Source: Chamaecyparis obtusa
Lineage: Eukaryota > Streptophyta > Pinopsida > Cupressales > Cupressaceae
DNA: 64,000 nucleotides
Assembly: GCA_027943335.1 (NCBI GenBank)
Contig: BSBK01000968.1
Location: forward strand, 62,001 to 126,000
Direction: 5' to 3'
The position numbers were made by a program, and so were the translations under genes. Of the stretch, positions 55,477 to 64,000 are shown piece after piece. The notes beneath the pieces are model-generated. The model was not told the origin of the DNA and ran no database searches. It was given only the letters and a program-made list of their open reading frames with translations. Position 1 is the stretch's first letter. Each line of letters begins with the position of its first letter.

Positions 55477-55974
55477 ACAGTATCACCATCAATTTTTCCA
55501 TTAGCTCCTCTAATAGCATTCACTACCTCTTTAACTCTACCACAATATTGAACAATGTTTTCACCTTCTAACATTTTTATTTCATCAAACTTCCCTCTCA
55601 AGTTTTTAGATTTATCTCTCGGTATATTTGTATCCCCACCATAGATATCTACTAGTGTGTCCCACATTTTGTTTTCACTAGTACAATTCTTGATGTCTTA
55701 AAATTTAGAATAGCTTAGGGCTGATGCAATCTCCAATATTGCCTGAATGTGTTCTTATTTTTCCTTCATCTCCCTAGTATTCATAGGTGCAGAAACTAGT
55801 TCCTAATCATTTTCTACATAGTATTTTTTTGAATCAGCAATACCAACCAGGTGCAATTTCATCAAACTTTTTCATGTAGGGAAGTTCTCCTTGTTCAGCT
55901 TTGGTAACTCCTTTTTGTACATCATGATCATTAGCTTCAAGTATCTTTAAAATTTCTCATTACAAGCACCAACA
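55477..55974 (-). pseudogene. Element F gag, N-terminal part
   Basis: The minus strand runs from just after the PBS to the ACAGT site. 55667-55482 reads 'MWDTLVDIYGGDTNIPRDKS', 'KMLEGENIVQYCGRVKEVVN', 'IRGANGKIDGDTV', the copia gag (UBN2-type) core. Upstream is the decayed gag start with stops near 55700-55960. The frame resumes at 35844 after the C complex. Confidence 0.88.
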
Positions 55975-55986
55975 TCTATGATACCA
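55975..55986 (-). promoter_or_regulatory. Degenerate primer-binding site of element F
   Basis: The minus strand reads TGGTATCATAGA; the initiator Met tRNA PBS is TGGTATCAGAGC. It lies two bases from the LTR end. Confidence 0.75.
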
Positions 55987-55988
55987 AT

Positions 55989-57085
55989 TATTAGAGTGAT
56001 TTATAATAACTGAGAGGGGGGGTGAATCAGTTATCCTTGGGTCCAGATGTACTAATTCAACTTTCAAAATATTCAGCAAACTTAGATTTATTCATCAATT
56101 CACTTGGTCTCTATAGAATAAATCAATAACATAAAAAGTTCTTGTAGTCCAATATCTAGAAGTAATCAACTTGCATAATATAAAACTTTCAACAACGCAT
56201 AAAATAATATTCACACAAGTATAACACCAAGATTTAACATGGAAACTCAATATGTGAAAAAATACTAGTAACATGCTACTAATTTTCACTCTTCAGAAGT
56301 GAGCTCTATGACAAGCTAACCTTGTTAAAGGTTTACAATACACACTATTAGGTGTGACCCTATTAAAAGATTTAATCACCCTGTTAAGAGTGGTTTTCTT
56401 AAAGGGTTTAAGAACATTCCATCAGAATGTCACATTGATTAAAGGGTTTAAAAAAATGACTGTTAGGTCAACCTTGATTAAAGGATTTTGAGTGATATAG
56501 TTTTTAGAAAGTAACAATAGGTTTTGATCTCAAATATACAACTCACTTTGCAAATATTGATCCAATATGCTCATATGTTGATTTACTAATTGGCCTCCAT
56601 TTCCATCTCCATCTCTGATCTTCTCAAAAATCCCTTTAAGAAATCATGTCAACCATGTTCATCTCTTCACAGCTCTTCTTAGCCTTCTACTTAGTTTCAT
56701 GAGTCAATAACATCAACCTCTTCCACCATACATCATAACCCATAATTAGGTCATCCTTATACCTCCTTGATAAGGTAGATTAATTTTTTGTCACTTAATC
56801 TCTTATGTAGATCTTAGGTTTAGGTCAGATTCATTAAATCCTTCCATCATTTTGTTCTCCTACTTCTCCAAGATTCTCCTTGAATCCATAAGAAAATGGT
56901 TTACTACACATTAAATGGTCCATATCATTCATTAATAATGTCAACACATTTTGTATATCCTAAGAATTCAACTATGTCATTTGGGATTCTCAATTTCTTC
57001 ACAAACTATAAATTACAGACACTCGGTCAATACCATGTTTATCTTCTTAGTCATCTCTAAAAATTTTCTTCTTGGCTAATACTTT
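55989..57085 (-). repeat. 5' LTR of element F, truncated
   Basis: The plus strand starts TATTAGAGTGATTTATAATA (TG lost to TA) and contains 'AACTGAGAGGGGGGGTGAAT'. 56662-57085 matches 31334-31775. It stops near 57085, where element G sequence starts, about 635 bp short of the full LTR implied by the left copy. Confidence 0.75.
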
Positions 57086-57119
57086 CTAGATGATTTGAAT
57101 TTTGCATTGTTTCTATCAC

Positions 57120-58467
57120 TCTTAAGATTAAGGAAGACAAATGACTTTATCAAGAAATTGAAGCAAAAACTAGAACATTAGAGAAAATTAAGAAATGATC
57201 TCATGGAAGCACAAACTGAAGAGCTATCAGATCAAGATCATATTGAGAAGCTAAGACATGAAAATGATTCCTCGAAGGATGAATTAGAGGTCACAAAATT
57301 GAACCCGATAAAAGAACTTGATGCTGAAAAAGAAGAAAAATAAAAGTTACAAAATGAACTATCAAATACAAGGGATAGGTTGCAAACTTTGGAGAGTGAA
57401 CCAAGTACACTAAAAAAAAAGTATGAAAAAGTAGAAAGATGTTGCATCACCATTAGTAGTGAACTTGATCAGAGTAAAGGTCGCATAGAGAAACTTCATG
57501 AGAGGAGACAAAAATTGGATGAACAAATTGACATTTAGAAGCTTGTTTAAGACAAGACAGGATTAGGATATAATGAAAAACTAAAAGATAGAGTTTTTAT
57601 GAACCTTGACTCACCTAAGAATTCAGAATCTAAGGTTAAGATAGCACAACCTAAAATACCTTCTTGCAAGAACAATGACAAGGGTTTTAGCTATGAAGAT
57701 CAATCAAAGAAACCAACTGAAAAAGGTATTCCTAAGTTCAATTTTATTGGTTTTTGTTTTAATTTCTATTTGTATGGACAAAGGATGAGAAATTGTAGAA
57801 AACTAGATATGAGATCAAGAAGACCTACATATGATCACTTAGATGATTTCCTTAAGAAGAAAAAGGAGAAAATTTTGAATAAGGCAAAGATAGAAAAAGG
57901 TGAATGTAGTAAAGATGCAAAGCATAGATAATATGAGGATAAGGAAACATGTAACGAAAATGATATTATGCAAGAAAAATTTTCAAATGCCAGTAAGGAT
58001 GAAGTGAACAAGATTGATGAAGAGGTTAAGAAACCCATTACCAGACCTAGAAAGGTTGTATTTATAAAGGCAATAACTTTAGTCATATTGCCAAGTATTG
58101 TAAGTAGCAGATTGATTACAAACAATTGAAACCTAAGAAGAAGGTGACATATTTCAATTATAACAATGATGGACATGTTGCTAAGTATTGTAAATTTAGA
58201 GGACCAGTGAAAAATTCTTTCAGACCATTCACAAAAGAAAAAGAACTAAATGAAGAAGATGGAGAGCTAGCAGAACTAAAAGAAGAATTTAAGGAGAAAC
58301 GGGTCAAACAAAATGAACCTGTGGAATTTAAAGTTAAGACAAATAAAGATCAGAGTGAGATCACTTACAAGAGTTCTAAGAGACTTGTTGAATCATTGTT
58401 AGGGTGCATTGCTTCACCATCTTTAAGATGGGAAAATGTATGCCTTCGGTCAAGCATGAAAAATTAA
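57120..58467 (+). pseudogene. Element G gag, C-terminal coiled coil and zinc knuckles
   Basis: From 57140: a heptad-rich charged stretch ('ELSDQDHIEKLRHEND', 'KLQNELSNTRDRLQTLESE', 'KGRIEKLHERRQKLDEQ') and then 'DKTGLGYNEKLKDRV', wording typical of the gag tail of SIRE-type plant copia elements. A first decayed knuckle 'FCFNFYLYGQRMRNCRK' lies near 57750-57800 (expected CxxC spacing partly lost). A second, 'YFNYNNDGHVAKYCK', lies near 58150-58195 (first Cys to Tyr). Frames shift between the two knuckles. Stops fit CAA/CAG-to-TAA/TAG in several places. Confidence 0.75.
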
Positions 58468-59843
58468 TACCAGTCAGATACAGAGCCCCTATATGGATGA
58501 GTTAAGTTGTGCGAGCTTGAAGGAATCTTAGTTACTATTTTTTGTGATCTTGGACAAGATCACATCTATTTTGGAGATGTTTGTGAGAAGGTCTACCAGT
58601 TTGAGCCAACATTGGTTTATTGCAGCTCTATGGATAGTTTTTGGGACTTGTGTCAAATTTTCTAGAAGGGTATTACTATGGTTGAATTATCTACCATTTA
58701 CACTAATATCAAAGAGCATTGAAGAGCTTGGTGCAATAGTTGGAGCTTGAAGTGTTTGCAGTTGTGTTCACAAAACCCTCATCCAGTTGCCCGAGCTAAG
58801 TATTTGTGATTATCTCAAGAAATATTTGTCAATTCCACCAACAAAGTAACCAATATGGACACACCTAAGCTTTTAAATGTACTTTAGAGGAATAGATCAA
58901 ATTTCAAGATACAGCCTTTCAAATCTACCGAAGATGATCATGAGGGTGCATTTTTGCATACTCCAGTTGGTGTTTTTCATTTTGAAGACATCGGGGCATA
59001 CATACATAAAAATATTGAATGCATAGGCTATATAGAGACTAATGATGAAATTATAGAGTTATAAAATGCACACAAAACCCTAAGAGAAGAATGTAGAAAA
59101 TTTTACAGGTTGCCAATAGTCAAATACATTGAGAGATTTGTATTTGATGAATTAGACTGGATCAAGATTGTGTTGAGTAGGATTCATGATGAATTCATAT
59201 GATTTCATGGAACCCCTACTAAGATCACCAAGGAATTATTACATAAAATCATTGGATTACCAATGATAGGTAAAATACCTACTGTGGAGAAGAATATAAG
59301 GTTTGAGGTAGAGAAGTTAACTAAAAGAAAGTGAAACAAAAGAGAAATGACTATAAATGACATCACACAAAAAGATGTCAAACTAGTAGCAATAATGCTG
59401 GGATACAAGTTCCAATACAACTATAGAATAAACAATGTGTCAGCCAGTTTTGTTCACATGTAATATAAGATGGTAATTGAAGATGATGAGCATGACCTAT
59501 GTGAGGTCCTCAAGCATCAACTGATGGAAAATATAGTAGGAATAAAGAGAAATGGGACAACACATTTCATATTTGGATCACTGATAATGTACATATTCTT
59601 TCATGTTATGAGAAGATTTCCTAGCATACAAACCTATGGATATCTGATAGATGCTCCGTGTAGATGATTAGTGATTGTTACAATAGAAGTGATTAGAAAA
59701 ATAGGTATGTTGAGGTTGCAAGAATGACTAAACTCTTTCAGAAATAAATGCATGAAAGAGAAAAGATCCCTTGTAGTTTAGTTGATAAGAATAAAAATGA
59801 CATATGTTTCATGGTAGAGACTAACAACATATTCTTTGAGGAA
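58468..59843 (+). pseudogene. Element G unknown protein, first part (plant mobile/transposon-domain-like)
   Basis: One frame continues from the second knuckle at 58126 to at least 59667 with in-frame stops only. From 58855: 'MDTPKLLNVL', 'HEGAFLHTPVGVFHFEDIGA', 'KYIERFVFDELDWIKIVLSR', 'FHGTPTKITKELLHKIIGLP', 'ITQKDVKLVAIMLGYKF', 'FVHM.YKMVIEDDEHDLCEV', 'THFIFGSLIMYIFFHVMRRF'. The 'xGTPxxIT.E..H.I.GLP' opening and the later 'THFIFGSLI' block remind me of plant-specific retroelement-associated 'putative plant transposon protein' domains. That is a resemblance only. No catalytic motif is seen. It is interrupted by the 992-bp transposon. Confidence 0.55.
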
Positions 59844-60835
59844 GGGTGACCCCACAATAGTGGGTTACACTTTTTTAAACATGTTGATTTTTGCTGAAAT
59901 AAAAAAATTTTAATAAAATTTGATTATTTGAGCCTTGAGAGGTTCCATTTGATGGAATTAATTATAAATGGTTAGCTCAAAGCCTCTTAGATAAGAAAAA
60001 GATTGATATAAAATCTATACTCCTCATTCATACCTACAATGGAATCTCCTTCGCACCTATTAAAATGCTGAGAAAAAATCACTTCAACTTTATCTTTTGG
60101 CATATCAAATGAATCCATTTGAAAAACCTATCTATGTAGTAAGGTACTATAAGAAAACTCTTTCCAATGATTATAATTTTAATATATATTAAGCTTATTA
60201 TGACTTTGTATTTTTAGTTTTACTAAACATAGATATTTCACCGTATGTATACCTTTATGTTTGATGCTTATGGAAAAATAGTAAATGAGAGAAAAAAATG
60301 CTAAAAAGTATCTACACCCTAGATATTGAAGTTCTCTTTCTATCAAAAAAAGTAAAAATGAAATTGGACAAATACACAAGAAGTTATAAGCTATGTAGTC
60401 AAGGTATGTCAAAATTATGGTTTAGTCAACTTCAAATGTTAATAAAATATCAAATAATCATGATAATTTCATCAAACCAATTGCATGCCCTCCATATGGA
60501 TGTTAAAAAACTAAATTAGAAAGAATCACATTGATATCTATTTTAGGAAAAAGTTTATGCTCTATGAAAACAATGTAACTCTTTGAAAATGACATTTTCA
60601 ACAACATACCAGTTTTCATGGGAGAAAGAAAAAAATAATCAAATCAATTAAAAAATAAAAATAAAAAATATATTTAGAATCTAGAGAGAAAATACTAAAA
60701 GACTCTAATTTACTTCATCTTCTAATTCCAAACGGTTTAACAAGAATATGTATTTGAATCTGAAAGTTTTTTTCAAAATGTAGAGTTCAGTGTCCTTTCA
60801 GGCAAAAAGTGTAACCCACTATTGTGGGCTCACCC
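59844..60835. mobile_element. Non-autonomous DNA transposon with 32-bp terminal inverted repeats (992 bp)
   Basis: The left end GGGTGACCCCACAATAGTGG (59844 on, 32 bp) is the reverse complement of the right end (60804-60835) with one mismatch (C versus G at base 7). The inside is AT-rich, has no transposase, and its open frames (up to 77 codons) have no features. It splits the element G reading frame. Flanks (GAGGAA left, AAAAGTGG right) share at most AA or a near-match GAA/AAA, so the TSD and superfamily are unclear. Confidence 0.85.
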
Positions 60836-61440
60836 AAAAGTGGAACCTATAACTTCATGGGCTACCCCTATGGACTATGAAGTTCACTACACCATTTTAT
60901 AATTTCACATTCAACATGTTTTAAAGTCCCCTAAAGACCCCAATGTTCCTAGATGGGGCACATATGAAGGAATATATACAATAGTAAAGGAATAACTAGT
61001 AAAGGGGAGAAGGGAGAAGAAAGTTGAGTCCCTTGTTGACAAAATTGTAGGGCAGCATCGAATATCAAAAGAAGAGATAAAGACTGTGAGGAAAAAAGTG
61101 GCAGAACATGGGGAGAAATAAAATATTCCCCCTCCTCAACCTAATATTGTGACACCTCAAGTGGTAGAGGTTGAAGAAGAAGAATATGATGATGAAGAAA
61201 AAGAAAAATAAAAAGATGACACTCCTACACCTACTAGGAGAACATCATAGAGCCAGGCTACAAGCAAAGCTACACAAGGTCAAGCACCTCCTAGATCTAG
61301 ACCAAAGGCCATGGCTAGTGGACCAAGAAGGAAAAGGAAAATACTTTATACCCCTCCATCTTCTCATGAGAAACAAAAAAATATTACAGAATAAAGGAAG
61401 TTCAAGCAATAGATACAAATAAGACCGAGTCCTGCCTGAA
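60836..61440 (+). pseudogene. Element G unknown protein, middle part with acidic then basic tail
   Basis: Resumes after the inverted-repeat transposon: 'VEPITSWATPMDYEVHYTIL', 'DPNVPRWGTYEGIYTIVKE', 'VESLVDKIVGQHRISKEEIK'. Then a Pro-rich and very acidic stretch ('VEVEEEEYDDEEKEK'), 'PTPTRRTS' and a basic 'GPRRKRKILYTPPSS' that could act as a nuclear-localisation signal (inference). Stops at several Gln positions. Part of this tail lies inside the duplicated unit. Confidence 0.6.
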
Positions 61441-61928
61441 CAAAAGAAGACGAAATAGGAAGATAAAAATGATAGAAAACTTTAAGAAGCTAACCTAAGG
61501 GAAATTGAAGAAAGACAAGAAGAAAGAAGAAAATGTAGAAAAAAATAAAGGACATGAAGCACAAAGGTATTTGTTTAAGCCCTTCCTAAAATTTCTACAA
61601 AAGAAAGTAGTAAATGATGGTAAACTTGCCTTTATTCAAAAATACTTTGATAAATATGATGAGAAAGAGAAAAATAAGATAGAAGATATATTTGTGGAGC
61701 ACATGATGGCCTTCAAAAATAATCTCATTGAAATAGAAGGTCAAATCAGTAAGGAACTATTTGAGAGACTAGAAGGAATAAAGAACAAAGCCTTGGATGA
61801 GGACACTGAGATGAGACAGGATATTCTTCTACAAAATATTTCTACTATGACAGGGAATGAGATGGGAGATTGGCTTGAAAAGTGAAGGACAAAACTAAGG
61901 ACCAAAACAAGAATCATAAAGTTTATGG
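61258..61928 (+). repeat. First copy of a 671-bp tandem duplication
   Basis: The unit begins near GGCTACAAGCAAAGC (61256) and recurs 671 bp later at 61927. By eye the copies differ at only about three sites (for example TTTATT versus TCTATT, ATATTTG versus ATAGTTG). It covers the basic tail and the coiled-coil segment 61505-61885 ('YLFKPFLKFLQKK', 'FEHMMAF'-type Phe/Lys/Glu-rich helices, 'MTGNEMGDWLEK'). Confidence 0.93.
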
Positions 61929-62599
61929 CTACAAGCAAAGCTACACAAGGTCAAGCACCTCCTAGATCTAGACCAAAGGCCATGGCTAGTGGACCAAGAA
62001 GGAAAAGGAAAATACTTTATACCCCTCCATCTTCTCATGAGAAACAAAAAAATATTACAGAATAAAGGAAGTTCAAGCAATAGATACAAATAAGACCGAG
62101 TCCTGCCTGAACAAAAGAAGACGAAATAGGAAGATAAAAATGATAGAAAACTTTAAGAAGCTAACCTAAGGGAAATTGAAGAAAGACAAGAAGAAAGAAG
62201 AAAATGTAGAAAAAAATAAAGGACATGAAGCACAAAGGTATTTGTTTAAGCCCTTCCTAAAATTTCTACAAAAGAAAGTAGTAAATGATGGTAAACTTGC
62301 CTCTATTCAAAAATACTTTGATAAATATGATGAGAAAGAGAAAAATAAGATAGAAGATATAGTTGTGGAGCACATGATGGCCTTCAAAAATAATCTCATT
62401 GAAATAGAAGGTCAAATCAGTAAGGAACTATTTGAGAGACTAGAAGGAATAAAGAACAAAGCCTTGGATGAGGACACTGAGATGAGACAAGATATTCTTC
62501 TACAAAATATTTCTACTATGACAGGGAATGAGATGGGAGATTGGCTTGAAAAGTGAAGGACAAAACTAAGGACCAAAACAAGAATCATAAAGTTTATGG
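61929..62599 (+). repeat. Second copy of the 671-bp tandem duplication
   Basis: Near-identical to the preceding unit; its coiled-coil frame is 62176-62556, again 126 codons ending 'EMGDWLEK'. Because 671 is not a multiple of three, the two copies cannot both be in the same frame. The duplication therefore broke the gene or happened after it was dead. Confidence 0.93.
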
Positions 62600-63899
62600 C
62601 CGAAAATATTAAGAGGTAGAGAAAGAGACACATGACAAGGTTGGACAACTACTCCTTGAGGAGCGACCTGATCTTGGAAGGTCTACAAGGACCCCAACCC
62701 CAGTAATCATCTCCACAGAGCCTACACTTGTCAAAATTGCAGAAGAGGCTGAAGTTCCAATGGAGATAGAGGTAGTTGATGCTACTTTACTTGATTTCTA
62801 CATTAACAATGTTGGAATTTCACTGGACACAAAGAATGATGCATTTGATCTATTTTAGATAAATGAAACTTTGGCCAACATTGATGAAATAGTAAAGAAT
62901 CTTGATCCCCCCAAGATTTCTCAAGAAGAATCAGGTGAGAAAGACAAACAAAAGGAGAAAATAGCTGAAAAGGAACATGTATCAAAAGAAAAAGGTGAAG
63001 AAAAAGAATTATAAAAGGAGAAGGAATAGGAAAAGGTAGAGGAACAACCAAATGGATTGCTAAATGTCACTCCCTTTGCTACATCTAGTTTGTTGGCAAG
63101 TGGATCCCAATCACTTCCAACCAACTTAGAGGATATGGATGTCACAAATCTTATGCAGTGGTTAGTTCTTTCTTTCTCCAAAGAAAAGGATAAATTAGAA
63201 AAAAAAAGAGTGATAACACTACAAAAATAATCTAGTGAGCTACAAAAGTGATATGTAAGTTTTTTTATTACACCTCCTTTAAATATTGAAGATCCTATAA
63301 AAAATTTAGATAATGTTCTAAGTATACACTACAAGAAGAAACAAGAATAAAAGTGGTAGATGACTTCAAGAGGTTAAGGATGAAAGATACTCTTGATGGG
63401 ATCAAAGTGATCTTAACACATTGATTGCCACTAAAAGGGCAATAAAACCTTGTCCTAAGGATGAACAAGACCTCTATAGACTCTACATGACTTCACATGA
63501 GTATGTCAAGAGTATATCAAATAGTATAGAAAAGGATGAAGAAGCTTTGCAAAACCTCTCTAAGAATTTTGAAAATAATCTAAAATTTTGGACATAAACA
63601 AAGGATTCAATAGGATAATGGTTAAAATCTATACCTTGCAGTTAGAAAAGGATAGAATTCAGAAACGATTCTCAGAAGTACAAAAATTTTTGACTCCAAA
63701 GATCAATGTCTTGGAGAGTATCCATGAGGACCTTCAGCTTGGCCTAAAAATATTTAGAGGATTAGTACATACTAATGTAGAGGAATCAAACAAGGCTGCA
63801 TTTGGTCTCAATGCAATGATTCAAGTAGAAGAGGCAATCAAATTATCTTGGGATGACGACATGCAGATTTTGAAGAAAAACTACAGAGATATACTGTAG
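62600..63899 (+). pseudogene. Element G unknown protein, C-terminal part
   Basis: One main frame gives 'EERPDLGRSTRTPTPVIIST', 'EVPMEIEVVDATLLDFYINN', 'KNLDPPKISQEESGEKDKQK', a Lys/Glu-rich helix, then 'NVTPFATSSLLASGSQSLPT', 'DVTNLMQWLVLSFSKEKDKL'. The last piece, 63588-63899, is a 103-codon helix-rich end ('YTLQLEKDRIQKRFSEVQKF', 'LESIHEDLQLGLKIFRGLVH') stopping at TAG 63897. No family assigned. Frameshifts near 63330-63590. It looks like a long coiled-coil protein. Confidence 0.5.
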
Positions 63900-63983
63900 A
63901 CAGTTAAGATGTAATTTTGTGTACTTCAATTTTGTTGTTTTGGAAACTTCTTATGACATTTTTGGCACCCTTATCCATTGATG
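63900..63983 (+). other. Short untranslated tail of element G
   Basis: 84 bp between the last stop and the PPT; T-rich, nothing else seen. Confidence 0.4.
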
Positions 63984-63999
63984 TCAAAGGAGGAGAGAT
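63984..63999 (+). other. Polypurine tract at the end of element G
   Basis: TTGATGTCAAAGGAGGAGAG lies at 63978 onward; the purine core AAAGGAGGAGAGA is at 63986-63998. The wording matches the pre-LTR region of plant copia elements and that of element F (minus strand, about 32448). The 3' LTR is expected just past 64000. Confidence 0.7.
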
Positions 64000-64000
64000 A

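Larger units (their letters stand above)
57086..64000 (+). mobile_element. Element G: copia-type element with gag tail, no pol, and a large unknown reading frame
   Basis: The plus strand starts inside a copia gag (coiled coil, then zinc knuckles), continues without protease, integrase or RT into a long unrelated protein frame, and ends with a GTCAAAGGAGGAGAGA PPT at 63984-63998, after which the 3' LTR should start beyond the window. The 5' LTR, PBS and gag start are missing (truncated at the F LTR). Nested: a 992-bp inverted-repeat transposon (59844-60835). Also a 671-bp tandem duplication. By content it is a non-autonomous element carrying an extra gene. Confidence 0.75.

Noticed and set aside
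57835..58176. 113-codon Ser/Leu/Phe-rich minus-strand frame opposite element G gag
   Set aside because: Shadow of the Lys/Glu-rich plus-strand coding text; similar shadows occur at 57238-57453 and 62803-63181.
60179..60519. 73-77-codon frames inside the inverted-repeat transposon
   Set aside because: No transposase motif; AT-rich chance frames.

Overview
The window looks like intergenic DNA from a large land-plant genome, possibly a gymnosperm (an inference from repeat load only). No intact host gene, rRNA or tRNA gene was found. Almost everything recognisable is LTR retrotransposon: Ty3/gypsy and Ty1/copia polyprotein remnants, tRNA primer-binding sites (PBS), polypurine tracts (PPT), TG...CA LTRs and 5-bp target-site duplications (TSD). 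I call the elements A to I and a local repeat family J.

Layout. 1-12244: minus-strand Ty3/gypsy element A of the Tat type (gag, protease, RT, two RNase H domains, integrase), with its 5' LTR at 10971-12244 and its other LTR outside the window. A interrupts element B, of which an LTR (12327-13256) remains. 13257-20480: unassigned sequence with a foldback element, a possible CACTA fragment and repeat J. 20481-29056: minus-strand gypsy element H (TSD GTTGA), itself interrupted at 22575-25635 by the young non-autonomous element I (TSD GTAAA; 385-bp LTRs differing at one site). 29062-30704: repeat J, ending in four 369-bp tandem units. 31334-35849 and 55477-57085: the two halves of a minus-strand copia element F. 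Its gag is split by the 19.6-kb C complex (35850-55476, TSD ACAGT).

The C complex is a tandem LTR-internal-LTR-internal-LTR array of a non-autonomous element. It encodes one unknown protein frame and no pol. Element E, a 3.3-kb gag-only copia element (TSD AAAAT), sits 13 bp inside the first C LTR. Element D, with 2.8-2.9-kb LTRs around only 637 bp of internal DNA (TSD GCATG/GCATA), sits inside the last C LTR. 57086-64000: plus-strand element G, with a copia gag tail, no pol and a long unrelated reading frame. G carries a 992-bp inverted-repeat DNA transposon and a 671-bp tandem duplication, and a PPT marks its end at the window edge.

The most unusual signal is in the LTRs of C and D. Both carry arrays of inverted-repeat modules of almost constant length (46 bp). 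The outer arms are conserved and the inner stems vary but stay complementary. One D LTR has gained exactly one 138-bp repeat unit containing one module. None of the autonomous elements looks active: they carry nonsense changes (many fit C-to-T decay at CAG/CGA/TGG codons), frameshifts and, in A and F, replaced catalytic Asp residues. The youngest insertions, I and E, both lack pol.
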